DNA of 64,000 nucleotides from a bacterium (Candidatus Blackallbacteria) CG13_big_fil_rev_8_21_14_2_50_49_14 (GCA_002783405.1 PFGG01000065.1:1-64000), one strand, 5' to 3'. Positions 15,972-26,565 are shown, counted from the stretch's first letter. Notes: generated from the letters alone by a model not told the origin. Translations and numbers: made by a program.

Positions 15972-17201
15972 CTACAGCCATTCAGAAGTTTGTAAAATCT
16001 CAAACAGTGCATCCCGCAAGGGTGCAAGCTCAGCCCATTCACTGTTGCACATCAATACCAGTCCCCGCTTCTGATCGGGATGAAAACTCATCAGGGTACG
16101 GGTACGGGTTTGCGAACCGCCATGCTCAATCCTGCGAATCTGCTGAAATTGGGAGACCCCAAAACCCAGGCCATAAGCTGTGGCCTGTCCTTCGACGGTT
16201 TTCTGAACCGTCCAGAGGGCTTCACTGCCACGCTGGGAGATCAGTTCATGCTGAATCAAGGCCTGCATAAAACGGGTTAAATCCTGAATATTGGAAGTAA
16301 AGCCGCCCCCAGCCAATTTCCAGGCAACATCGTCCAAGGGACGTTTCACCACACTGCCCCGATCTTTGTAATAGCCACTGACCCGGTAGGGAATAAAGGT
16401 GCCGGCATGATCCGGCTGGATACTGGTCAAGCCCAAGGGCTGGGCGATGCGCTCTTGAAACTGTTGCCAATAGGATTGCCCGCTTCGTTGTTCAAGCACA
16501 GCCCCTGCCAGCATATAGCCAAAGGTGGAATAGTGATAAGCCAGACCCGGTCGTTGCAATAGGGGAGCAGCGGCAAAAACGGCCTGACTGGCAGCTGACA
16601 TATGGGCCGGCGTCTGCACGCCAGCTCCGGCCTGGAAGCTTCTTAAGCCTGCCTGCCAGCCTGCCACTTCGTCATAGCTGCCAATCCCTGCCAGATGGGC
16701 CAAAAGCTGGCGCTGCGTTAAAGGCCAGCCCTGGACATTGTGATAAGCTTTCCAGTATTTTTGAATATCCTGATCCAGATCGAGCAGACCCTGTTCCACC
16801 AACTGCTGGCTCAAAACAGCGGTGACCGGCTTGGAAAGCGAAGCCCAGCGAAAGGAAGACTGGAGCGTGACCGCTTCACGGTTTTCGCGATCGGCCCAAC
16901 CATAGCCTTTGAGATAGCTGATTTTGCCATTTTCAACCAGACCCAAGGCCAGACCTACCAGCCCCTGATCTTCCATCACCCGCAAAACAGCCTCATCCAC
17001 CAGACGGTAGCGTTCGGGTTGAAGCGCCAGTTGAAACGGTAAAGGCTGAACAAGTGCATGGGGATTGAGAACTTCAGAAGACGTGCTGAAGGGCCGGGCC
17101 TGAGCTGAGGTGCTGCCCCATACACCAAGCCCCAAAACCGCAAGCAGACAAAGGTTCCCTATTTTTTGCTTGATTTTGCTCAATCTTGAATCTGGTTTCA
17201 C
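15972..17201 (-). CDS. Exported serine hydrolase, class C beta-lactamase / DD-peptidase fold
   Basis: A 409-residue protein with a Sec signal peptide (hydrophobic core LCLLAVLGLGVWG, cleavage probably after AQA). The catalytic SxxK motif is SLSK, in FRWASLSKPVTAVLSQQL, at about residues 96-99. The second motif is YST in YHYSTFGYMLAG, where most relatives have YxN. The third is HGG, in IEHGGSQTRTR, replacing KTG. This matches Pfam Beta-lactamase (PF00144) proteins of the esterase / D-aminopeptidase / PBP4* type, acting in the periplasm on peptides, esters or peptidoglycan fragments. The exact substrate is unknown. Its 3' end is convergent with the beta-propeller gene, only 11 bp away. Confidence 0.88.
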   Translation of the reverse strand: MKPDSRLSKIKQKIGNLCLLAVLGLGVWGSTSAQARPFSTSSEVLNPHALVQPLPFQLALQPERYRLVDEAVLRVMEDQGLVGLALGLVENGKISYLKGYGWADRENREAVTLQSSFRWASLSKPVTAVLSQQLVEQGLLDLDQDIQKYWKAYHNVQGWPLTQRQLLAHLAGIGSYDEVAGWQAGLRSFQAGAGVQTPAHMSAASQAVFAAAPLLQRPGLAYHYSTFGYMLAGAVLEQRSGQSYWQQFQERIAQPLGLTSIQPDHAGTFIPYRVSGYYKDRGSVVKRPLDDVAWKLAGGGFTSNIQDLTRFMQALIQHELISQRGSEALWTVQKTVEGQATAYGLGFGVSQFQQIRRIEHGGSQTRTRTLMSFHPDQKRGLVLMCNSEWAELAPLRDALFEILQTSEWL

Positions 17202-17261
17202 GGGAATGGCCTCCGACAGAGATGGTCTTAACAGCTTAGCAGAAGAAAATCCGAACCAAAA

Positions 17262-18134
17262 TCAGGCTTCATGGCTAAGATGCAACTGGCGCAAAACAGA
17301 GATGATCCGTTTTTGGATTCCCAGGAGTTCATCAGGCAAATAGACAAATTCAGCTTTTTCTCCACGCACCCAGGCAATAAAGGCTTGAACAGGTTCTATC
17401 GCCACACCCTCTTCACGCTGCAGCCAGGCCAAATCCCAACACAGATGCAATAAATAATTTAACCATTGGGCCCGCTGAAACAAGGTACTGACCTGGGCAT
17501 GGGTTTTCCAGGCTTTGCGAATTTCAAGCTCTTTCAGGGTTTCCCGCATTTGCCCCTTGAGCGTAGCCAAAAGTTCAAAGACCTGATCCGCGCAAGCCCC
17601 ATTGCCCGCCATGACTTCGGGCAAGATTTCATAGAGTTTGTTTTCAACTTTTTGCAGGCGTTCGCTGAAAATATCGCGGTAGATCAACGAAGAAACCAGA
17701 GCATTGACCAAAAAACTGCTCAAAGCGGCAATCGAAAGCGAAAGCAGGCGCACGCCAAAGGTCTCCAGTGGAGAATGAAAATGCACAAGCACCACAAACA
17801 GCGCGCTAAAGGCGGCTGTGCTATAGCCTTCTCCCATTTTCAGAGCAAAGGAAAAAGCAATCGCCAGCCCAACGGCCAAGGGCAGAGCAAGCGCGATTGG
17901 CCAGCCCCAGAAACTCAAAAGCATTCCCCAAAAGGCCCCCAAAAGACCACTGATTAACTGGGCCCGTGCATTTTTTAAGCCCAGACGAACCGTCGGCGTA
18001 ATACACAAAACAGCCACAAAGGTCGAAGAAACATGATCCGGATTGCCCAAAAGCTGATCCAGCATCAAAGCCAAAACACAGGCCAGCATGGCCTTAAAAA
18101 CCATGAAAAGGGGGTTGGTGAGAAAGGTATTCAT
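17262..18134 (-). CDS. FUSC / aromatic acid exporter-like membrane protein
   Basis: A 290-residue protein starting at the ATG at 18134. Six or so hydrophobic helices fill residues 5-160. A cytoplasmic helical region of about 120 residues follows, beginning RDIFSERLQKVENKLYEILPEV. This layout, with the run of helices then a soluble helical domain, is that of FUSC-type and ArAE (DUF939-like) proteins, which are linked to efflux of aromatic carboxylates. A longer reading frame upstream lacks a ribosome site and covers the divergent promoter, so I reject it. The start codon sits about 7 bases from a TACAAT box, so the message may be leaderless. Confidence 0.7.
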   Translation of the reverse strand: MNTFLTNPLFMVFKAMLACVLALMLDQLLGNPDHVSSTFVAVLCITPTVRLGLKNARAQLISGLLGAFWGMLLSFWGWPIALALPLAVGLAIAFSFALKMGEGYSTAAFSALFVVLVHFHSPLETFGVRLLSLSIAALSSFLVNALVSSLIYRDIFSERLQKVENKLYEILPEVMAGNGACADQVFELLATLKGQMRETLKELEIRKAWKTHAQVSTLFQRAQWLNYLLHLCWDLAWLQREEGVAIEPVQAFIAWVRGEKAEFVYLPDELLGIQKRIISVLRQLHLSHEA

Positions 18135-18169
18135 GGGGGTATTGTAACGCTGCCAGCGCCTTGTTTGAA
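18132..18169 (-). promoter_or_regulatory. Promoter predicted to give a leaderless FUSC-family mRNA
   Basis: On the minus strand TTCAAA (18169-18164), a 17 bp spacer and TACAAT (18146-18141) precede the ATG at 18134 by only 6 bases. The segment GCGTTACAATACCCC is repeated exactly just before the ATG at 35920. Confidence 0.5.
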
Positions 18170-18207
18170 AAGGCGATTGAGTCAACTCCCACCACGCGGG
18201 GGGGCTG

Positions 18208-18216
18208 TGGTATGAT
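18208..18216 (+). promoter_or_regulatory. Extended -10 element for the aminotransferase gene
   Basis: TGG followed directly by TATGAT (18211-18216) matches an extended -10 box. The start would fall near 18223, about 26 bases before the ATG at 18249. No good -35 is seen, which is normal for this promoter type. Confidence 0.4.
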
Positions 18217-18248
18217 GCAGCGCATTGATCTGCGGTGGAGGAACCCCC

Positions 18249-19406
18249 ATGAAACTGTCCCAACGTATTTTGAATATTGAAGAATCAAAGACCACAGGCC
18301 TGATGGATCTGGTACAGCAGATGCAAGCCAGTGGCACCGAAGTGATCTCCTTTAATGCCGGAGAACCCGACTTTAATTCTCCTGAACCCATTCTTCAGGC
18401 CACGATTGAGGCCCTAAAAGCTGGAAAAACCAAATATTCAGCAGTGCCTGGCCTGCCTGCCCTGCGCAAAGCCATCGCTGAAAAAGTGCAAAAAGAAAAT
18501 GGCATTGCTGCCGAAGCCGCAAATATTCTGATCGCCAATGGCTCCAAACAAATTCTCTACAATGTCTTTCAGGCCATTTGCAATCCTGGCGATGAGGTGA
18601 TTATTCCCTCGCCCTATTGGGTGACTTTTCCTGAAATTGTCAAATTGGCAGGGGGCACCCCTGTCTTTGTGGATACCCAAGATCATCAGCTGGATCTTGA
18701 AAAAATTGAAGCCGCAATTACACCCAAAACCTGCGCCATTCTGGTCAACAGCCCCAACAATCCCACAGGCGCTGTTTTTTCTGAAGCCAGCCTGCGGGCC
18801 GTGGGCCAGCTGGCACTCAAACATGAAATTTATGTGGTTTCAGACGAAGCCTATGCCGGCCTGACCTATGATGGCGCCAAACATCTCAGTCTGGCCGCCC
18901 TCGACCCCGCCTTTGCTCCTTGGGTGATTACCACCCAGTCTTTTTCAAAGGACTATTGTATGACCGGCTTCCGGGTCGGTTTTTTGGTGGCCGACAAAGC
19001 CCTGGTCAAAGCGATTAACAATCTGCACAGCCATTTAACCGGCAATGTCTGCACCTTTGCCCAGTTTGGTGCCATTGCAGCGCTTGAAATGGATCCCCAG
19101 ATCATGCTGCAGATGCAAGAAACCTTCCAGCGCCGTCTGGACATTGCCTATCCACTCTGTACCGAAATCTTTGATTGCGTCAAACCCCAAGGGGCCTTTT
19201 ATCTTTTTCCCAATGTAGAAAAATACCTGGGCGAACGTTTTGCCGATGATGATGCCCTGGCTGAGTATCTGCTCAAAGAAGCCCATGTCGCAGTCGTACC
19301 AGGTTCTTCTTTTGGCGCTCCCGGCCATTTGCGGATTTCATTCTCAACCAGTGAAGAAAATATCCGCAAGGGCTTTGAACGGATCAAAAAAGCCCTCGTA
19401 GGTTAA
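18249..19406 (+). CDS. aspC: Pyridoxal-phosphate aminotransferase, aspartate aminotransferase type
   Basis: The 385-residue class I aminotransferase is full length. The PLP-Lys site is SFSKDYCMTGFRVGFL, with Lys near residue 235. The substrate/PLP contacts NSPNNPTGAVF and SDEAYAGLTYDG are intact, and the C-terminal Arg region reads GHLRISFS. The subfamily (AAT Ib) moves the amino group between aspartate or other amino acids and 2-oxoglutarate in the cytoplasm. The ATG at 18249 has GGAGG eight bases upstream; the frame is open further up without a ribosome site. The gene is divergent from the FUSC-type gene and is followed by a perfect 10 bp hairpin. Confidence 0.92.
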   Translation: MKLSQRILNIEESKTTGLMDLVQQMQASGTEVISFNAGEPDFNSPEPILQATIEALKAGKTKYSAVPGLPALRKAIAEKVQKENGIAAEAANILIANGSKQILYNVFQAICNPGDEVIIPSPYWVTFPEIVKLAGGTPVFVDTQDHQLDLEKIEAAITPKTCAILVNSPNNPTGAVFSEASLRAVGQLALKHEIYVVSDEAYAGLTYDGAKHLSLAALDPAFAPWVITTQSFSKDYCMTGFRVGFLVADKALVKAINNLHSHLTGNVCTFAQFGAIAALEMDPQIMLQMQETFQRRLDIAYPLCTEIFDCVKPQGAFYLFPNVEKYLGERFADDDALAEYLLKEAHVAVVPGSSFGAPGHLRISFSTSEENIRKGFERIKKALVG

Positions 19407-19411
19407 TTCAA

Positions 19412-19449
19412 AAGCGCTGCAGGAAAGAACCAGAATTCTTGCAGCGCTT
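19412..19449. terminator. Hairpin after the aminotransferase gene
   Basis: AAGCGCTGCA (19412-19421) pairs perfectly with TGCAGCGCTT (19440-19449) around an 18-base loop, 6 bases after the stop. The T-run is very short, so it may be a weak terminator or a processing/stability hairpin. Confidence 0.5.
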
Positions 19450-19474
19450 GTCAATCCAACTCAGAAAGCAAACC

Positions 19475-19957
19475 ATGCAAGCCAGAATTGAAGTCTGTCC
19501 CCCCAAAATCTGCGTAGGTCAACGCATTCAGCTTTCTGTCAATGCAGCCGCTAAGAATATCGCGCTGTGGCAGGCCTTTGCCCCCCGAAAAAAAGAAATT
19601 GCCCAGGTCATCGATCCTGGCTTTCATTCCATCGAAATTTATCCTGCCACTTATTTCGACCGCTTTGACCCCACTGCAGAATTTGAAAAATGGGCAGCTG
19701 TTGAAGTGCAAGCGATCACTGTGCTGCCTTCAGGACTGGAGGCGGTGCAGCTCCCCGGTGGGCTTTACGCCGTCTTTTTATACCGTGGCGATGCGCGCCA
19801 GGCCTTTCCCTTTCTGCAAAAAATTTTTACAGAATGGCTGCCCCAATCAGGATATTGCCTGGATACACGCCCTCATTTTGAGGTCATGGGCCCTAAATAC
19901 AAAAACAATGCTGAGGATTCAGAAGAGGAGTTTTGGATTCCCCTTCGCAGGAACTAA
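19475..19957 (+). CDS. GyrI-like small-molecule-binding domain protein
   Basis: A 160-residue stand-alone GyrI/Rob-C-type domain without any AraC DNA-binding part. Typical features are ALWQAFAPRKKEI near residues 28-40, FEKWAAVEV, LPGGLYAVFLYRG, and the C-terminal run TEWLPQSGYCLDTRPHFEVMG followed by an acidic stretch and FWIPL. Proteins of this family bind hydrophobic ligands; some hydrolyse cyclopropanoid toxins or dampen DNA gyrase inhibition. Which applies here is unknown. The ATG at 19475 has AGAAAG seven bases upstream; the longer frame reaches back into the hairpin and is unlikely. It converges on the small His-rich lipoprotein gene 4 bp downstream. Confidence 0.8.
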   Translation: MQARIEVCPPKICVGQRIQLSVNAAAKNIALWQAFAPRKKEIAQVIDPGFHSIEIYPATYFDRFDPTAEFEKWAAVEVQAITVLPSGLEAVQLPGGLYAVFLYRGDARQAFPFLQKIFTEWLPQSGYCLDTRPHFEVMGPKYKNNAEDSEEEFWIPLRRN

Positions 19958-19961
19958 AGTC

Positions 19962-20153
19962 TCAGTGCTTGTCATGCCCGTGATTGTGTTTGTCTTTATG
20001 CTTGTCTTTGTCCTTGTCTTTGTCGTGGTGTTTGTCCTTGTCCTTTTTAATTCTGATCTCTTCTTTGACTTTGATTTTCAAACCAAAACAGGAACTCAAA
20101 CTTGAAACACCGACCATACAAATCAGGGGCAAAACTAGGTTTCGTTTTTTCAT
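19962..20153 (-). CDS. Small lipoprotein with Lys/Asp/His-rich tail
   Basis: The 63-residue protein has a lipoprotein signal ending in the lipobox LSSC (Cys 22). The mature part is a short KIKVKEEIRIKK segment and then a simple-sequence tail built from KDKDKH-like units, rich in His, Lys and Asp. Such a tail could bind transition metals or polyanions at the membrane surface, though this is inference. The codons in the tail form an imperfect short tandem repeat, so copy number could vary between strains. The gene lies in a gap between convergent and divergent genes and is probably monocistronic. Confidence 0.6.
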   Translation of the reverse strand: MKKRNLVLPLICMVGVSSLSSCFGLKIKVKEEIRIKKDKDKHHDKDKDKDKHKDKHNHGHDKH

Positions 20154-20332
20154 AGGTCTTTTTCTCTCTCCAGATTATTGCGAACGCTTTCAAAATTCTA
20201 ACCGGTTTCGACCCTGGATTTCAAATCAAAGCGGGCCCACAAGATCTCTCACCCAATCTGTTATACTGTGCCCTGGGCTATATTTGGTATAAAAACTCTG
20301 TCTGCCCAACAGTCAGAAAAGGATTTGAATAC

Positions 20333-20539
20333 ATGTCGCTTTCCCCCGAACAAGGCGCAAAGTTTACACAAAGTGCCGAAAAGATCCAATCGGATCTCAA
20401 AACCCTTTTAAATGAATACCGCGAAACACTGGGAGAAGATGCGCCTGATGCGCTGGTCTTTGCTGAAAATGATCTCTACGATGCTTTGGATTGTTTAAGC
20501 GATTTTATTGATGCTTTTCAAGCCCCTACAAAAAGCTAA
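20333..20539 (+). CDS. Small acidic helical protein (68 aa), unknown function
   Basis: A 68-residue, probably all-helical protein beginning MSLSPEQGAKFTQSAEKIQ, with no signal peptide, membrane segment or Cys cluster. A ribosome site-like GAAAAGGA lies about ten bases before the ATG, and a TATACT box at 20262-20267 could be its -10. I do not recognise a family. It is separated from the CRP-family gene by about 450 bp of A+T-rich regulatory DNA. Confidence 0.55.
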   Translation: MSLSPEQGAKFTQSAEKIQSDLKTLLNEYRETLGEDAPDALVFAENDLYDALDCLSDFIDAFQAPTKS

Positions 20540-20623
20540 TTTTTGATCGGCTGAAATCCTGGTCATGCGCCAGAAAGACAAGATTTTTTAAAATTTTTTC
20601 ACACTCAAAATTTGGGCTTTTTA

Positions 20624-20720
20624 GATCAACTCTGATCAGTTCTGATCATTTTGAGCCATTTTTGTAAAATTTCAGAAGAAAATCGATCCTCACGATCCAA
20701 AAAAGATCAGATACATGATC
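20624..20720. promoter_or_regulatory. Cluster of helically phased GATC sites upstream of the CRP-family gene
   Basis: GATC tetramers start at 20624, 20634 and 20644 (exact 10 bp steps), then 20685, 20694, 20705 and 20717 (9-12 bp steps). Others lie at 20545, 20778, 20876 and 20929, making eleven in about 390 bp of A+T-rich DNA. Five of them sit in TGATCA. The spacing puts successive sites on one face of the helix, as expected for cooperative binding of one protein or for a methylation-sensitive element. Confidence 0.55.
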
Positions 20721-20830
20721 AACCTTCATTTTCTGAATATCCAGCCAAATCTTGAGATTAAATAATTTTTAAGAATAGATCCAGAAGATATTTGAATTGA
20801 GAAAATTATAAGCTAATATTTTTAATGATG

Positions 20831-20854
20831 TTTGTGAGTTTAATCCCTCACAAA
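20831..20854 (+). promoter_or_regulatory. Inverted repeat TTTGTGAG-N8-CTCACAAA
   Basis: Perfect 8 bp arms (20831-20838 and 20847-20854) around 8 bases, followed on the plus strand by ATTTTTGATTTT. It may be a rho-independent terminator. Its TGTGA and TCACA half-sites also resemble a CRP site, but at N10 rather than N6 spacing. It lies about 130 bp before the CRP-family ATG. Confidence 0.45.
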
Positions 20855-20985
20855 ATTTTTGATTTTAGTTACTTTGATCACCAACCCTGCAAGGATGCAT
20901 GTACTAGAATTAAAGCAGCACCCCCCATGATCATTTTTTAATCTTGGGTTAATTGAGCGATAATTTTTCAGGAGAAACAGAGCTG

Positions 20986-23500
<2,515 letters not shown>

Positions 23501-23512
23501 AGAGGAGTCAGC

Positions 23513-24589
23513 ATGAATATCGATGAATTTCTACGCGTAGCCGTCAAAAAAAGAGCTTCGGATATTCATATCCGTGTCGGTTGCCCGCCCATGTTGCGGA
23601 TTGACGGGCGAATTGTACCCACAGAAATGCGCCCGCTGACCCCCGCGGATACCAAACGCACCCTATACAGCATGTTGAGCAATGCCCAGCGCGAAGCTTT
23701 TGAAAAAAGCTTCGAAATGGACGTTTCTTTCATGATCAGTGGTTTGGCCCGCTTCCGTGTCAATATTTTCATGGAACAAGGGCATGTCGGCGCTGTTCTG
23801 CGTGTCATTCCCATCAATGTTCCCAATCTCGAAAACCTCGGTCTGCCAGAACAAATCCGGAAATTCACAGAAGAACGCACGGGCTTGATTCTGGTAACGG
23901 GTCCTACCGGCTCGGGTAAAACCACCACCCTGGCAGGGATGATTGACTATATCAACTCCACGCAGGATGTTCATATCATCACGATTGAGGATCCGATTGA
24001 GTTTGTTTACCGCAATAAAAAAAGTATCATTACCCAGCGTGAGCTGGTCAATGATACAGCCTCATTCCCAACCGCAATCAAATACGCTCTGCGTCAAGAC
24101 CCAGACGTGATTCTGGTAGGGGAAATGCGTGACCGTGACACGATTGAATCTGCTTTGAAAGCAGCTGAAACCGGTCACTTGGTTTTAAGTACCCTTCACA
24201 CCAATGACGCGGTTCAAACCATCAACCGTGTGATTAACGCCTTCCCACCGCATGAACAGCCTCAGATTCTGAAGCAGTTGGCTGCGGTTCTGCGCGGAAC
24301 AATTGCCCAACGTCTCGCGGTCAAAGCCGATGGAGTTGGCCGTGTAGCTGTTGATGAAATTCTGGTGGTAACGCCCACCGTGCGCGATCACTTGTATAAA
24401 CATGAGTTAGACGCCATTTATACCTTGATTCAAAAAGGTGCGATGGACGGCATGCAGACCATGAACCAGGCCTTGTTTAAATACTATGAAGAAGGCACGA
24501 TTGAATTTGAAGAAGCCCTTGCTCTTTCAGACAATGTCAACGAACTGCAACAATGGAAACGTGGGGCCATTCACGGCACAGGCCGTTAA
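23513..24589 (+). CDS. pilT: PilT/PilU-type pilus retraction ATPase
   Basis: The 358-residue hexameric ATPase has Walker A GPTGSGKTT (about 129-137), the Asp box ITIEDPIEFVY, Walker B DPDVILVGEMRD and the His box GHLVLSTLHTNDA. The C-terminal region, where canonical PilT has AIRNLIREGK, reads VRDHLYKHELDAIYTL, so this copy is divergent and closer in that respect to PilU-like paralogues. These enzymes depolymerise type IV pili for twitching. A ribosome site AGAGGAG lies 6 bases before the ATG. A second PilT, with the canonical C-terminal motif, is encoded on the other strand at 25483-26565. A clear terminator follows. Confidence 0.92.
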   Translation: MNIDEFLRVAVKKRASDIHIRVGCPPMLRIDGRIVPTEMRPLTPADTKRTLYSMLSNAQREAFEKSFEMDVSFMISGLARFRVNIFMEQGHVGAVLRVIPINVPNLENLGLPEQIRKFTEERTGLILVTGPTGSGKTTTLAGMIDYINSTQDVHIITIEDPIEFVYRNKKSIITQRELVNDTASFPTAIKYALRQDPDVILVGEMRDRDTIESALKAAETGHLVLSTLHTNDAVQTINRVINAFPPHEQPQILKQLAAVLRGTIAQRLAVKADGVGRVAVDEILVVTPTVRDHLYKHELDAIYTLIQKGAMDGMQTMNQALFKYYEEGTIEFEEALALSDNVNELQQWKRGAIHGTGR

Positions 24590-24608
24590 TTCGGTTACAA
24601 AAAGATTC

Positions 24609-24637
24609 AGGCCCTGGTTGAAACGCCAGGGCCTTTT
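24609..24637 (+). terminator. Rho-independent terminator after the first pilT-type gene
   Basis: AGGCCCTGG (24609-24617) pairs perfectly with CCAGGGCCT (24626-24634) and is followed by TTTT, 19 bases after the stop. Confidence 0.85.
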
Positions 24638-24647
24638 GCTTGGGCCC

Positions 24648-25397
24648 TTAGTCTTGCCGAAGCTCAGAAACGCCAGAATTCACAGCATAGGCTTCAACAG
24701 CAGGATAGGTCAAGGGCTGTGAGCGATAACGACGGCGGGTTATAAACGCGCCCATCCCCAGGCCCAAGCTTAAGCCCAAAAGCGCGCAGAGCCCCCAAAC
24801 CCACCAGGGGGTTCCCTGACGGCTTTTTTCCATTTCAGCCTTTAAGCGCTCATAAAGCGAGGTATCCATTTTCACGGCGCGCACATTCAGCTGATCACCT
24901 TTTGTTTCATCGATTTGGGCAAGAGTCCGCACAATTCCTGAGATCAGATCCTGATCGACAGGAGGATCTGGATTTTCACTGTCTTCTGACTGCGTGGGAG
25001 GTTGATAGATCACCGAAACGGATTTCTGAGCCGGGCTTTCTGAAGTGCTTGAAATAAGCTGCTCTGCCTGATCATAGCCATAGATCGTCTCACGGCTCTG
25101 GCGTGTTGTGCCCTGGCGTGTTTCACGGGCCAGCCGCTCATGCAGAACCTGTGGATGGCTGCGCTGAACAGAACGGCTTTGAATCTGGCGGCGGTTTTGT
25201 TTCTCTGTGACGGTTACACGGGCCTTTCCAGGCCCTAGAATGGCATCCAACTGTTGATTGATTTTACGTTCAAGCGCCTGCTCCTGTGGGGTGGTGGCCC
25301 AAACGGATGAGGCACTGAAAATCAGAAAAACAAAAAACAAAACAAACGGTGAAAAACTGCTTAAAAACAATTGAAATAATCTAATCATCTTACCCAT
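24648..25397 (-). CDS. FliF-like protein reduced to the third ring-building domain and membrane anchor
   Basis: A 249-residue protein. An N-terminal signal or membrane helix covers about residues 5-34 and ends near VWA. The core then follows FliF closely in order. ALERKINQQLDAILGPGKARVTVT matches the start of the FliF C-terminal (YscJ_FliF_C) region. A polar insert comes next, then YGYDQAEQLISSTS ... KSVSVIY, a second insert, and GDQLNVRAVKMD. A membrane helix (WWVWGLCALLGLSLGLGMGAF) and a short basic tail end the protein. FliF has two earlier domains, RBM1 and RBM2, and is about 550 residues, so this is an RBM3-only form. SpoIIIAG is a known smaller relative but lacks a second helix. It lies between two pilT-type genes, not in a flagellar operon. 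Confidence 0.7.
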   Translation of the reverse strand: MGKMIRLFQLFLSSFSPFVLFFVFLIFSASSVWATTPQEQALERKINQQLDAILGPGKARVTVTEKQNRRQIQSRSVQRSHPQVLHERLARETRQGTTRQSRETIYGYDQAEQLISSTSESPAQKSVSVIYQPPTQSEDSENPDPPVDQDLISGIVRTLAQIDETKGDQLNVRAVKMDTSLYERLKAEMEKSRQGTPWWVWGLCALLGLSLGLGMGAFITRRRYRSQPLTYPAVEAYAVNSGVSELRQD

Positions 25398-25482
25398 GCT
25401 TCAATTTAAAAACTATTGCGCAGATAAAACTGTCGATTGAAATGAGCATAAGATTTTTTACGAAAAACCTTTTTTACTGAGT

Positions 25483-26565
25483 TTAGGTGACGGGAAGCTC
25501 TCTTGATGCTTGGAGAAAAGGGGCAAAACGGCTTTTGTCAAAAGCTTTGAGATAAGCTTCCTCTGCATCAATGATCCCTGATTTTAACTTTTCTTCAATG
25601 GCCTGATCCATAGTAATCATCCCCACTTTACGTCCCGTCTGCATAATCGAAGGAATTTGAAAAGTCTTTCCTTCACGCAGAAGATTCGACACAGCCGAAT
25701 TACAGACCAGAACCTCATAAACCCCTTGGCGTCCTCCCTCCTTCTTGCGCAACAATTGCTGAGCAACCACTCCCTTTAAAGAATCAGCCAACATTGCTCG
25801 AATTTGCGCCTGAGCAGCAGTGGGAAAAGCATCAATTAAACGATCAATGGTCTTGGGAGCTGAGGTAGAGTGCAAAGTTCCGAAAACCAAATGGCCTGTT
25901 TCTGCGGCTGTAATGGCGAGTTCTATGGTTTCAAGGTCGCGCATTTCACCCACTAAAATAATATCAGGATCCTCTCGCAAAGCTGCTTTCAGTGCGCGTG
26001 AAAAGGACTGTGTATGTTTGCCCACTTGACGCTGATTCACCAAAGACTTTTGGCTCCAGTGAACAAATTCAATTGGATCCTCAATCGTTAAAATATGATC
26101 CGAACGATGATGGTTAATATAATCAATCATTGCAGCCAAGGTTGTAGATTTTCCCGACCCTCCTGCTCCGGTTACAAGAATCAATCCCTTATGGTAGTGG
26201 CAAAATTGTTTGGTAAGCACATCAGGCAAGCCCAATTCTTCAGCACTTGAGATCCGATTCGGAATGACCCGAAAAACAGCGCCCACCCCCTTACGATCCA
26301 TAAAAAAATTGACGCGAAAACGACTGTTTAAAGAGTCTACGCCATAGGCGAAATCAAAATCTTGGCTGATTTCAAAGGCCGCGCGTTGCTCAGAATCAAT
26401 CAGGTCATAGATTAGGGTTTTGATATTTTCATGCGTAAAAAAGGTTTCACTGGCAGGATGAAGTTCACCATCAATTCTAAGCATCGGACGATTATCTGGA
26501 GAAAGATGAAGATCTGAAGCTTTGTTCTCAATCATGACCTTGAGAAGCAAATCAATTTTACTCAT
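25483..26565 (-). CDS. pilT: PilT pilus retraction ATPase
   Basis: A 360-residue ATPase. Walker A is GAGGSGKST, where PilT usually has GPTGSGKST. The Asp box LTIEDPIEFVH, Walker B DPDIILVGEMRD and His box GHLVFGTLHSTSA are intact. The C-terminal SNLLREGKTFQIPSIMQTG matches the AIRNLIREGK signature of true PilT. The ATG at 26565 follows GGGGG about ten bases upstream; the frame is open 39 bases further but without a ribosome site. It has its own good promoter, divergent from fliW. With the ATPase at 23513 it makes a PilT/PilU-like pair. Confidence 0.92.
   Translation of the reverse strand: MSKIDLLLKVMIENKASDLHLSPDNRPMLRIDGELHPASETFFTHENIKTLIYDLIDSEQRAAFEISQDFDFAYGVDSLNSRFRVNFFMDRKGVGAVFRVIPNRISSAEELGLPDVLTKQFCHYHKGLILVTGAGGSGKSTTLAAMIDYINHHRSDHILTIEDPIEFVHWSQKSLVNQRQVGKHTQSFSRALKAALREDPDIILVGEMRDLETIELAITAAETGHLVFGTLHSTSAPKTIDRLIDAFPTAAQAQIRAMLADSLKGVVAQQLLRKKEGGRQGVYEVLVCNSAVSNLLREGKTFQIPSIMQTGRKVGMITMDQAIEEKLKSGIIDAEEAYLKAFDKSRFAPFLQASRELPVT

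Larger units (their letters stand above)
20540..20985. promoter_or_regulatory. Long A+T-rich non-coding region before the CRP-family gene
   Basis: A 446 bp stretch with no supportable gene on either strand. It holds the GATC cluster, the TTTGTGAG/CTCACAAA inverted repeat and, presumably, the promoter of the CRP-family gene. I could not single out a -35/-10 pair among the many A+T-rich candidates. Confidence 0.6.

Noticed and set aside
17262-18263. Longer 333-residue form of the FUSC-type protein
   Set aside because: The extra residues are read from the aminotransferase promoter region and do not look like protein (Cys/His/Trp-rich), with no ribosome site.
20540-20985. Replication origin, because of high A+T and many GATC sites
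   Set aside because: No dnaA, dnaN or gyrase gene is nearby and I see no set of DnaA boxes. Regulatory use before the CRP-family gene is simpler.
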